The notes beneath the pieces were generated by a model. That model was not told where the DNA came from and searched no databases. It was given only the letters and a program-made list of their open reading frames with translations. Below, piece by piece: positions 51,728-61,175 of a stretch of DNA of 64,000 nt. The stretch lies in the NCBI GenBank assembly GCA_018697195.1, contig CM031879.1, positions 38,622,907-38,686,906 on the forward strand. Reading direction: 5' to 3'. The stretch's first letter is position 1; the number at the start of each line of letters is the position of its first letter. The position numbers and the translations under genes were made by a program. Origin of the DNA: Certhia americana. Taxonomy: Eukaryota; Chordata; Aves; Passeriformes; Certhiidae.

Positions 51728-52363
51728 AAAGAACAAGAATTATCAGCTCTGGAGGTCATCTAGTACAAAGTTCTATTTGAACTTCATTGCCAATATCAGG
51801 CCAGATCAGCAATTATTATGTGCAGCATAAGAACAAAAATCCTTTGACCTCCCTAGACAACAAGTTCCAATGCTGTATCATGCAGCGATTTTCTCTACCC
51901 TATTAATAATCTTTTTTTTCCAGCCTAAAATGTCAAAGACATAATTTATGGCAACTTTGTTTTGTTATGTTGTTTGGTGCTTCTATGAAGGGTATAGTTC
52001 TGTTGCCTTTGCGGCTGCCCTTCAAATGGCCGTAGACATTTACTAGATTTCCTCTCGCTCTTTTCTGTATTGAACAACAGTTCCCTCATCCTCCCTACAC
52101 CATACATGTGCTCTGGGTCCCTGCTCATCACAGAAGTCCTTTGCTGAACTTTTCTAGTTTCTCCTCATTGTTCTTGAACTAAATTGAAGGAAAAACTGTA
52201 TGCCATACTCTGGGTATAGCCTCATCAATGCCAGATAGAGAGTGACAGCAGCTTTCCTTGGTCTTTCAGCAATATTCCTCTCAACACAGACCAATGCACC
52301 CTTTGTATCCCCTTCAATGACACAGCACTGTTCCCTCTGGGGCTCACTATAATCTTTAAGCTC
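51728..52363 (-). mobile_element. Old CR1 LINE, 3' part (minus strand), split by an LTR
   Basis: Read on the plus strand it is the reverse complement of CR1 from the 3' end inward: 'ctggaggtcatctagtacaa' (51749-51768), 'gttccctcatcctccct', 'gttcttgaactaaattg' and 'gggtatagcctcatcaatgc' (52212-52231). This order corresponds to the 3' UTR and C-terminal RT-side sequence. It is substantially diverged. It stops at the target duplication AGCTC (52359-52363) and continues after 53472. Confidence 0.82.
52359..52363. repeat. Target-site duplication AGCTC, left copy
   Basis: It is identical to 53468-53472 and flanks the family C LTR exactly. Five bases is the usual duplication length for ERVL-type integration. 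Removing the LTR and one copy restores a continuous CR1-like sequence. Confidence 0.8.
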
Positions 52364-53467
52364 TATGGTGGTTGACCCTGCCTGGTTTTCAGGTACCCAA
52401 CAAAACCACTCTATCACTCCCATTCACAATTGGACAGGGGACAGAAAATATAGCAAATGTTTTGTGAGTTGAAATAAGGACTGGGAGAGCTCACTCACCA
52501 AATATTATCATGGGAAAAATAGACTGAACTTGGGTATATTAACTGAATTTATTACCAAAAAAAAAATCAGATCAGAATAATGAGAAGTAAAATAAATCTT
52601 AAAAACACCTTCTCCCCATGTGGGATACTGGAGGAGTTTGCTGGCTTAAAACATTTCAGGTGCATATGCGGGGACAGGGGCAAGTGAAGTCTGGCCCAGT
52701 AGAGGTGATGCATTGCTCCATACACCCCAGTCCTAGGCACCCCAGGAGTGGCTGCCAATCAGTGGCCCATTGGACACAATACTCTACATCCCAACCCTGA
52801 ACTCCCTAACCCAGCTCCTGAGTGGCCAAATGACTGGAAGTCCCACCCTGGGGGAAAGCCAAATGGCACTTAAGCCAAAGCACGAGGTGAGCACATCTTC
52901 ACCTTACATTCCCTTGGATTTTGTATCAGCTGGAATACTGCTGGTCTCTGTGCCTGCTCCAGCACAGGCTTCTCATGGGACCACAGCTTCCTTCCAGGCA
53001 TTTCCCACTGTGACATGGGTCTCCTCCATGGGATGCAGGTCAATTGCTGCGCTCCTATTGACTTCTGTGGGCTGCAGTGGTGCAGCTCCTTCTCCATGGT
53101 CTTCACCACGGGCTGCAGGGGAATCTCAGCTCTGGTGTCTGGAGCAACTCCTCTGCCTCTTCCTTCACTGACCTTGGTGTTTATAGACTTGTTTCTTTCA
53201 CGCATTCTCTGTCCAAAATTACATCTCCATGCTAACTTTTTTCTCTTCTTACATATGTTATCACAGAAGTGCTACTATCATTCCTGATTGGCTTGGCCTT
53301 GGCCAGCAGTGCATCCATTCTAGAGCCAGATGGCACTGGCTCTGCCAGACAGAGGGGCAGCTTCTGGCAGCTTATCACAGAACTCATCCCTACTTCCCCC
53401 TGTTACCAAAATCTGGTCATGGGAACACAACAAAAGCTCTTCCCAGAAGTGACATTATTTGGTTGTT
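52364..53467 (-). mobile_element. Solo LTR, ERVL-like family C, nested in an old CR1
   Basis: It is about 1.1 kb on the minus strand. On the plus strand its LTR end appears first: 'tggtggttgaccctgcctgg' (52366-52385), then 'actctatcactcccatt', 'gggagagctcactcacc' and 'ttaactgaatttattacc'. Next come the GC-richer repeated 'gctgcaggggaatctc'-type blocks at 53030-53140, 'cactgaccttggtgttta', 'gttatcacagaagtgctact' and 'ttggccttggccagcagtgc'. Its reverse complement matches the split copy at 41065-41785. Terminal TG/CA have decayed. The open frames at 52770-53171 and 52870-53205 lie in non-coding LTR sequence and are not genes. Confidence 0.87.
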
Positions 53468-53472
53468 AGCTC
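53468..53472. repeat. Target-site duplication AGCTC, right copy
   Basis: The matching pair of 52359-52363, directly after the LTR. Confidence 0.8.
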
Positions 53473-54500
53473 CTAGTCTGTAAAAATGGCTAGGATTTTC
53501 CATCTTAGTTTCTGACTTTGAACTTTGTCTTAACAAAAATCAGGGAGGGTTTGTTCACCCCACTCCTCAAATTTTCTTAATTCCCTCTAGTCTGAAATTC
53601 TGTGCCAACAACTCCCCTCAGTTTATAGTCATCTACAAATTTGCATGGATACACTCTGCGCCATTACCCAAGTGCCTGATGAAGATGCTGAATACAAATG
53701 GGGCAAAAAATTGGCTACTGAAAACCTCTGATGGCTGCAGGCTGTCAGCCAAAATTAAGCCAGTAATCACTACTATTTGTGCCTGGCAGAACAGCCAATT
53801 TTCTATTAATCTCGTAGTTCTAGTTTTAGTAGTTCATTTTTCCAAAGCCAGGTTTGTGTTTTCTCAATTTTTAAATAGCAACGCTGTTAAAGCTTTACTG
53901 ATAACAAGGTAGAACATTGTCCAATGTCTCCTCATCAACATAATAATTTGTCTCATGGCAGAAAGTTTTTGTTTTGTAAAGCTCTTTGTAAATCTGTGCC
54001 AACTACTCCAGTAACACTTATCTTTCATATGCTTGGAATAGAATCTAAGAGTAAATGTTTCTAAGAGTAAATGTTTCCCTTTTTAGGGCCTGACATGATG
54101 CTGATTTCTTGGACTCATTATGGTCTCCTTTTTCCTTTCTAAAGGCAAAATTGTCATAACATTCCATTTTTTTTTTTTTAATTTTTACTAGTCAGGCACT
54201 TCCCCATCATCATTATAGTTCTTTGTAGATGACAGACAGTTGAATTCAAAAATCACAGTAGCCAGTTCTTTCAGCCCTTTTGTATGAAACCCATTTTGTT
54301 CCAGGGATTTGAGTTTATCCAGTGTGCCTTAGACTGTTGTGTCCCTGCTGTTTATTGTCCCATACCTTCCTATCTTTTCTCGGTTCACTGTTCTGTAAAA
54401 ATGATTGTTAATAATCTCAGAATCTCGAATAGCTACTATTTCATTACTTCTTTCTGTGAACCTCTCATGGCTTTTGAGACTCTTGAATCAGAAAATGTCA
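53473..54500 (-). mobile_element. Old CR1 LINE, reverse transcriptase part (minus strand)
   Basis: It continues the element begun at 51728. On the plus strand it shows the reverse complement of CR1 RT-region landmarks in order: 'cccactcctcaaattttctt' (53559-53578), 'tagtcatctacaaatttgc', 'gatgaagatgctgaatacaa', 'aacagccaattttctatta', 'ttaaagctttactgataaca' (53887-53906), 'ctcatggcagaaag' and 'ccagttctttcagccctttt' (54262-54281). The reverse transcriptase frame is destroyed by indels and stops. It carries a small duplication at 54045-54076. The 5' limit is unclear and similarity fades by about 54500. Confidence 0.82.
54045..54076. repeat. 16-bp perfect tandem duplication
   Basis: CTAAGAGTAAATGTTT occurs twice back to back (54045-54060, 54061-54076) inside the old CR1. 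Confidence 0.97.
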
Positions 54501-57124
54501 GGTAAATGTCTCTAAAGAGAGTACTTAACTTGAACCAAGTATATCAGACCTGCTACTACCTGCTACAATCACATTTTCTGTTAGTCTCACTCAAAAAAAG
54601 AAACAATAGATCTCCAATGAGGTATAGGCAAGAGACAAAACAACAGGAAGGTGCCAAAATCCATTTTCTTAGGATAACAGCTGTTTTTCATTCAAGGAAT
54701 TTGTTAGTGGTGCACAGGGGAATAGTATATCTGAATATGCAACAAAAGCCAGTAGTTGTTTTGATATGAGAACTCCTCTTATTTTCAGAAACTATTTATG
54801 TTTGGCCTAATTTTGGTTTAAAATTTATGTATTTATTTCAAGCTTGGTATCAATGAAATTTAATAATGGAAAAAAAGCCAGAAAAGACTTTTGCAGGCTT
54901 GAATCTGTGTAACTGATTAGAAAGACATGGGTAATAAAGAGAATTAGGAATGTGTTTTTTCAAAGACAAAACTGTTGTCTTCAGTGAAACTTCTAACGCC
55001 AGATAATAGCTGTAAGCATACAGTAAGTGACTGTTCTGGTTCTCTACTATAGATATGTACATTAACACATGGAAGACACTTCAAGATGGATACATATTTG
55101 ATGATTCAATGCACTGAATTATATGGAATGTCATATAATGTATAAGCATTAGTGATAGCTTCGCATAAATATTGAAAGTCAGAAAATTACATTTCCATTT
55201 CTTGTCATACTTAAAATTGCCACCAGAGCTATTAATTTTAATTCAGAAAATACATTACATACAGTTTCCAAGAAATAAAATGCTCATTGCTATGTTCTCC
55301 TTATTGTTGTCTAAGATACTGTCTTTGGTAACTCAACCTCATTGAATCATATGACAAAGAAGAAAATGAATGTAAAACCTGATTTCAGAATATACGAAAT
55401 ACTGTGAGTGGAAATAGCAGTACAATAACATTGTGGCAAATTAGAAGTTATTTCAGTGGTTATTCTCTGATCCTCCTATTAAAATTTGTAGGATTTACTA
55501 ACAAATTGAATTACTCACTACGCAAATCTCTTCCCTCTCCTTCCTACTCAATCCATGCACAGGAAACAGAATTTAATTTAATGCTGTTGCTGAGAGGTAA
55601 AAATCATTTATAAATTAAACTTGGTGATAATTTGGCTTCAGCCTAGAGAATACTCATCAGAAAATTAAATTTGCTGGATTTGGTTTTCTGGTACTGAATA
55701 TAAATACTGAGTGTTCATTTCAAACCCTGAAAATAGTCTAGAAATAAGTTGAAAGGCTTAGAAGTTATAAATAAATAAAGGTAGCTGAGTAATTTGCAAA
55801 ATCATTGTATCTACTTAATTCTGAAAGAACATTATTTTCTCCCACTTATTGGAAGCTGATTATAAAAATAAATATAAATTTGTTATTTAATTGTTAATTT
55901 TGAACATAATGTTAAAAATACATTAAATCAGTTTCAGATCACTGTTAAAAATGATTGTTAAATAAATATGGCAAAATTTCTACTGTCTTCAGCAGGGATA
56001 TGGCCTTGCAATACATGGTACAGTATGTACAATAATGTGAAATAGAGACAGTTGCACATTTTGCATTCTCATGCCACTTGATATTATTGCTAAGGGGAGA
56101 CCTTACAGTAGTTATTTTAGCACTAAATCTTTTACAGAGTGAGGAAAATTGATAAGAGGTATCAGAAAAGAGCATCAGAAAATTCTATAAACTGTACAGG
56201 TTTACCTTCCCAAAAGACAGAGGCCTTTCCAAAGGTCATATTGATGGAAAAATAGGCTTCTACAGGATTTTTTGCTTAGTTCAGAGTTTAAATGTAATAT
56301 GTCAAGATGCTGTGAAGTAATTGTGTGTGGATACCTGGTTGTAGTTGTAAAGGATGCAAACTCTTGCCTGGCTTGCTTAATTGCCTCTGTGTCAAAAATT
56401 TGGGGGATGTGGGATTGTTACTATTCCATATATTATGGAATTTCACATAAATTCTCTGGTGTGAGCCTTCAAGTGTGCAAACATAAAATTCGCTTTCTAG
56501 GAGTATCAGTGCAACGTGTTCATCCAGCCTAGAAATTAACTCTCTTTATAATTGTAGGCATTTGGAATAGACATAAAACACTTCTTGCTTTCTTGGGAAA
56601 CAAGTCCATTTCAATTCAAGGATGAATGTTAATACAATAATTCCAATACTGTGCTTCCTAGCTGAAATACTAATTTGTTCGAGGATTAAAAAATATTTAG
56701 CATATTACATAAAATGTATCTGTATAAACGGAATGCCAGGAATAATCATAGGATTGTGCAACGTAAACCTCCTGTGTTAGCAATGAAGTGAGATTAGTTT
56801 AAGTATAATGATTCAAACTCAGGACATATATACATTAGTAACATTCATGTGCATTGTAAGCAGTAGTTCAGAAGCATATTTGTCACAAAGGTTCTTTGTT
56901 ATTAGTCACCTAAGATGAGGTATACATGAAATCAGTTTTGGTTTAGTTCAAATCAGTGGTTTCAAAAGTGGTTTTAAAATGTCCCAGTCAGAGGTCCTTT
57001 CTGCATTAGAAAAGTTATGCACTTCAGACTGGATAAAGGAATGTTGATGAAATGTTAAAAGCAAATACAACTTCTCAGTCTATATTGACCAAAGAAAGTT
57101 TGTGTTGAAAACAAAACTTAGAAG
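54501..57124. other. Unique AT-rich DNA, no gene seen
   Basis: Nothing recognised. The first ~100 bp may still be degraded CR1. Confidence 0.55.
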
Positions 57125-57545
57125 AACATGGCCATATTAGAAAACGTCAAAAATTTATCTAGTCCAGTATTCAATGTTAGGAATAAAAGATAGCAAATAC
57201 AGTCAATATAATCCCCTAGTCATACTTCCCCAAGTAAACCCTTTCAGAAAACAGCAGTTAATCTACAGTTTTAGTATTTTCTGAGCTGAAGACTGTATCT
57301 TTGTGTTTAATTGTATTTGACAAAATTTTCTTCCATGAATATTCCTAATCCTTCCTTAATCTATGTTTTGGCATTTACAATATCCTATGAAAGAAACTTC
57401 CATAGTTTTATCATATCTTGCACTTCCTTTTGTTTATTTTAAAACTGCTATTTAATAATGCTAAACCTAATTTATATTTATAGAAGATTATGATGAGTAT
57501 CAAGTCATCCAATCCAAATTACTTCATAGTCAAGAACAACAAATA
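57125..57545 (-). mobile_element. Ancient CR1 LINE 3' region (minus strand)
   Basis: It resembles the old reptile/bird CR1 type rather than the young avian subfamilies. On the plus strand the landmarks are 'tttatctagtccagtattca' (57154-57173), 'ttaatctatgttttggcatt', 'tacaatatcctatgaaag', 'aaacttccatagtttta', 'cacttccttttgtttatttt' and 'aaaactgctatttaataatg' (57441-57460). It is heavily diverged with many indels and is non-functional. Confidence 0.65.
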
Positions 57546-57861
57546 GCTCTTGCATTAATTTTGTAGTAACAGATATTTTGCAGTAAGTGCCAATTTCTGG
57601 CAAGATAAAATGATGCTCTTTGTTTCCAAAAATTGTTATTCATATAGCTGCCATTTTAAAACCTTTAACTGAAACTGCAAGAGAAGTAAGGGTGGGGGAG
57701 CATCTGTCCTTTAAAATCTCAAAACAGGCTAGAACATATTAAATAAATATGAATTAAATTTTTTAGTCAAGAAGATTTCCCAAGAAACAAATTTCAATAT
57801 TTCACATTTGCTGATCTTTCTATTTATCTTTATTACCTCAAGTCTCTTAAAAGGAAAGAAA
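57546..57861. other. Unique AT-rich DNA, no gene seen
   Basis: Nothing recognised. Confidence 0.6.
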
Positions 57862-57944
57862 AACAACCAACCATCCAACCAAAAAAAAAACCCCAACCAA
57901 AAACCAAAAACAAAACCACAACCCGCCCCCCCCCAAAAAAAAAA
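57862..57944. repeat. A/C-rich low-complexity tract with C run
   Basis: (AACC)n-like units, then A-runs broken by CC or CCCC, then about nine C followed by about ten A near 57925-57943. The complementary strand has a G run. Confidence 0.92.
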
Positions 57945-58130
57945 GCATACCTAAACAACTCTTTGAGGTGGGTGCAAAAAATTTTCCTTTGGAACTGAAG
58001 GACCATTTGTCACTGTGTTGCAGGGAGGTCCTTCTTTCTTGTCGTTTCTCAGTTGCAAAACAGAGGATTTGTATTTGTAAAAATTATACAGCTTAAGTTA
58101 ATTACAAAAAATAATCTAAACCAGGTTTCA

Positions 58131-58480
58131 GTCACAGAATGGGAAAGGTTAGAAGGGACCACAATGGGTCATGTGGTCCGACCTCCCTGCTCGAGCTGGG
58201 TCACCCTAGAGCACATAGCACAGGATTGTTTCCAGATGCTTCTTGAATCCATTGAGGATTCTCAATGGACTCCACAACCTCTCTGGGCAGTCTGTGCTAG
58301 TACTCACTCACTCACCCATGCAATAAAGAAATTCTTTCTCATTTCCAGGTCGAACTTCCTGTGCATCAGTTTCTGCCTATTGCCTCTTGTCATGTTGCTT
58401 GGAACCACCAGGTAAAGCCTGACTCCATACCTAGGACAGTTTGGGTCCAACAATTTGTAGAAGAGGAGCATAGCAAGATA
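58131..58480 (-). mobile_element. CR1 LINE 3' end (minus strand)
   Basis: On the plus strand it starts at the reverse-complemented tail, 'tcacagaatgggaaaggtta' (58132-58151). It then shows 'agaagggaccacaatgggtc', 'gtggtccgacctccctgctc', 'ccacaacctctctgggcagt' (58272-58291), 'aagaaattctttctcattt' and 'gcctattgcctcttgtcatg'. It abuts the plus-strand CR1 beginning near 58481. The 120-residue open frame at 58053-58415 is antisense CR1 sequence. Confidence 0.88.
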
Positions 58481-59150
58481 TTAATCAGCACGGAGCAGTT
58501 GGTGCTGATAGAGTAGGACATGCAGGACACCCAGAAGTGTGTGAAAGTGACCACATGGGACTAGGAGAGCTGGTTCTACAACAGCAAAGGTATATCAGAA
58601 AGTGTAATTTCCCACAGAACATGCATTGACACCCCTTCCCCGCTCCGCACCCCAGAATGACCTGGCTTTGACCAAGACACAGTTCCTGAGGAAGGACAAG
58701 ATGGACCAAGTGCCAGGATGAGAGAGGTGTCAGTAGTTTCTCCTGATTCAGGGCTGACAGCTGTGGGATGTATACCCTAAGAGTCACAGAGCTGTCAGGT
58801 AAAAGGGCTATGGGAGAAATTTGGTACGTGGTGTAACAAGGGAAATTGAGTACATGGTGTAACATCAGGGAGGAAAAGAAGGACACAGAAAGGGTCTTTG
58901 CAGAGATCTTGCAGGTGCAAAAAAATCCCAAATTCATACTACATGGAAAGAGAGATGGCTTGAGATTTTATTTAAATAACAAGATATAGATTCAGCAGAT
59001 GTTGGAGGCCCTAGATGGAGATTCAGAATAGAAGAGTACATAAAGTACATGGCAAAGTGAAAGAATGGTATGGAACATAGGAAGCTCTCACTGAAAGCAT
59101 GATATGGGAAGTTGTCACACTTTCCCAAACAAAGCTGACCATCTGTGTGC
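58481..59150 (+). mobile_element. Probable CR1 5' / ORF1-like region
   Basis: It lies directly upstream of a recognisable CR1 endonuclease region on the same strand. It contains phrases that fit CR1 5' sequence, such as 'ggagcagttggtgctgatag' (58484-58503), 'ggagagctggttctacaaca' and 'gttcctgaggaaggacaaga'. No frame is intact. The 150-residue open frame on the minus strand (58485-58937) runs antisense through it and is not a gene. The assignment is weaker than for the downstream parts. Confidence 0.5.
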
Positions 59151-59745
59151 TTGTCTTAAGCATCTGTTCATGAGCATGTGCATCACTGAAAACAAAGAAA
59201 TAAAATTGGAAGTTCTTGTGAACTGAGAAACATATAATCCTACTAAGATCGCAGAAACATAGGAATACATTAGTAGACATGGGCTTTTTGGGAAAGGCAT
59301 GCCAAGAAGACAGGATGGAGATTTTGGAGACGCACTTGGCTGTGTAGAGTTTTGCTCTGGGAGGAATAACAGGACAGCTGGAATCAGACAGGTTAAACAA
59401 TGGAAACCAACTAGAGAAACACTTCCTGAGAACACTTCCCCAGAGCATTCCCTACAGAGGACTTGAACAAGAGGAGGAAACAGATGAAGACTTCTTTATA
59501 GATCACAGAAGAAGAAGCAGCATGGTTAAAGGCTGTGGTACTCATGAGAAATTTTATCTTGGTATCTGCTTGACATGCATGGCACAAGCAAGGACACAGG
59601 AGTTTGGCAAGCCAGCTAGGGTACATGCTCTGCATGACCTGCTGTTTATAAACCAGGAAAAATAGTCAGGGTTTTGGAGACTAATAGAAGCTGCCATTAT
59701 GTTTATGGTGTTAAAGTTTAAAATCCTGAGAGACAGGGGTAAGGG
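59151..59745 (+). mobile_element. CR1 LINE, endonuclease-domain region (decayed ORF2)
   Basis: It shows CR1 ORF2 endonuclease landmarks in order: 'ggaagttcttgtgaactgag' (59209-59228), 'gcagaaacataggaataca', 'tgggctttttgggaaaggca', 'gaagacttctttatagatca' (59486-59505), 'ggcacaagcaaggacacagg' (59581-59600) and 'gacctgctgtttataaacca'. The apurinic-endonuclease-type domain they would encode is broken by indels. Minus-strand open frames of 141 and 106 residues at 59023-59448 are antisense artefacts. Confidence 0.8.
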
Positions 59746-59862
59746 CTGGACAGAGTCCTAGGCAACCTGCTCTTGTTTACTGTGCTTCAGCAGGAGAGAT
59801 TAGACTTGACAATGTAAAAACATCACAGCAAACCTCAAATAGACTGTGATTCTGTGAAAATG
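59746..59862 (+). mobile_element. Small CR1 3' end nested in the larger CR1
   Basis: A ~117-bp CR1 terminus, 'ctggacagagtcctaggcaa' through 'gcttcagcaggagagattag' to the tail 'gattctgtgaaaatga', sits between two adjoining pieces of CR1 ORF2. It is therefore an independent, strongly truncated insertion in the same orientation. Confidence 0.72.
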
Positions 59863-60738
59863 AATAGCAGCCCTTGTCTACAGCAGAGCTGACCTATGCT
59901 TTTTTGTGGATATACTTGGAGACTCTCCTAGAAGGTAGCTCTGAGGAACAAAAGGGCCCAGCAGAGTTGGATGATCCTCATGAATCATCTCTTCAGGGCA
60001 CAAGAATTCTCCACCCTTTTGTACAGAAAGGCAAACAAGTGCAGTAGAAGTGCAGCATAGATGAAAAGAGAATTCTGAACTGAAGCAATATAAAACTAAT
60101 TTTGAATATACAGTGAGATAGCTATAGGACAATAGGACCCTAATGAGACAATACAGCAAGCCAAGACTTCTAAAGTGGCTACCTTATATTGCTAGAGGTG
60201 TTCTTCACGGGAAAATCAGTGATGCTATTTAAGAACTTTCACTAACAGGTAGAATGACTAGAAGAAAAGCACCTTCAGTAAGTTTGTGGATGTCACTAAA
60301 TGGGGAGCAGTACTTGATGTGCTGGAGGAAAAAGTGACCATCCAAATGGATTTCAATGTGCTGGGGAAAATGGGCCAACGGAGATCTCATGAAATTTAAC
60401 AATTATTAGAGTGTAACAAGCCCATGCAGGAGAAGGGGCCGAACTGGCTTGAAAGCAGCTTTGAGGGAAAGACTCTGGAAGTCCTGGTGGCCACGAGTTG
60501 ATCCTGAGTCAGCAGTGCACCCTCGCGGCTCTGGGGGAGAACTGCTCACTGAGCAGCTTCAGTGAGAGCACAGACAGCAAGGTGACAGAAGGGATTATCC
60601 CCAGAGGAATTATCCCAGTCTTTTTAGCATCTGAAAACAGGCTTGAGTGCTGCATTGGAATTTAGGCTCCGTACTACAAGAAAGGTATTCACAAACTGTA
60701 GAACTACTGGTAGAGCTACAAAGATGTCTGGAGACCAG
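59863..60738 (+). mobile_element. CR1 LINE, endonuclease-RT linker and RT region (decayed ORF2)
   Basis: The host element continues with 'tggatatacttggagactct' (59909-59928), 'aaagggcccagcagagttgg', 'ggcacaagaattctccaccc' (59998-60017) and 'acagaaaggcaaacaagtgc'. RT-region sequence follows: 'cttcagtaagtttgtggatg' (60272-60291), 'gatctcatgaaatttaacaa', 'gtcctggtggccacgagttg' (60481-60500), 'agtgctgcattggaattta' and 'gctacaaagatgtctgg'. The reading frame is lost. It is interrupted at 60739 by an inverted CR1. Confidence 0.85.
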
Positions 60739-60968
60739 AATCATAGAATTGTTTAGGTTGGAAAAGACCATTAAGATCATCAAGCTCAACCATTAACCTA
60801 ACACTAAATCCACCACTAAACCATGCCCCTCAGTGCTACATCCACATTTCTGTTAAATGCCTCCAGGGAAGATAACCCAACCACTTCCCTCAACAGCCAT
60901 TGCCTCACAACCCTTCTGAGAAGAGTTTGAGAAAATAAGTGAATATTTCTTTCTTCTTTTCAGTCTGA
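60739..60968 (-). mobile_element. CR1 LINE 3' end nested in the larger CR1 (opposite strand)
   Basis: On the plus strand it begins with the reverse-complemented tail AATCATAGAATTG. It continues 'tttaggttggaaaagaccat' (60752-60771), 'taagatcatcaagctcaacc', 'ccaccactaaaccatgcccc' and 'gcctccagggaagataaccc' (60859-60878). It resembles a younger CR1 subfamily than its host. The inner (5') limit is approximate. Confidence 0.88.
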
Positions 60969-61175
60969 AGTAAGGCTAGTGCAGTCTTGGTGCTGCCTTC
61001 AACTACCTTATAGATTGTTATAAAGAAGATGAAGACATATTCCTCTCAGAAATACACAGAGAAAATAAAGGTTGGGCAAGATCCAGAGCAATCTGATCAA
61101 ACATTTTGTTTCAGCTGGGCCTTGGATCAGAGGGCTCCAGGGACAAGTTCCAATCTAATTTATTCAGTGATTTTA
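60969..61175 (+). mobile_element. CR1 LINE, 3' part of the host copy
   Basis: The host resumes with 'gtgctgccttcaactacctt' (60989-61008), 'ttataaagaagatgaagaca', 'tcctctcagaaatacacaga', 'gagcaatctgatcaaacatt', 'agagggctccagggac' and 'ttccaatctaatttattcag' near its 3' end. Compared with the family a stretch is missing before 'ttgggcaagatcc' (about 61072). Confidence 0.82.

Noticed and set aside
52770..53205. Open frames of 133 and 111 residues on both strands
   Set aside because: They lie in non-coding LTR sequence. The openness comes from its GC-rich, repetitive composition.
58053..58415. 120-residue plus-strand open frame
   Set aside because: It is mostly antisense to the minus-strand CR1 3' end at 58131-58480 and starts in unrelated flank.
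58485..58937. 150-residue minus-strand open frame, the longest in the window
   Set aside because: It lies antisense to probable CR1 5' sequence, has cysteine/serine-rich composition and no recognisable domain.
59023..59448. 141- and 106-residue minus-strand open frames
   Set aside because: They are antisense to the plus-strand CR1 endonuclease region.
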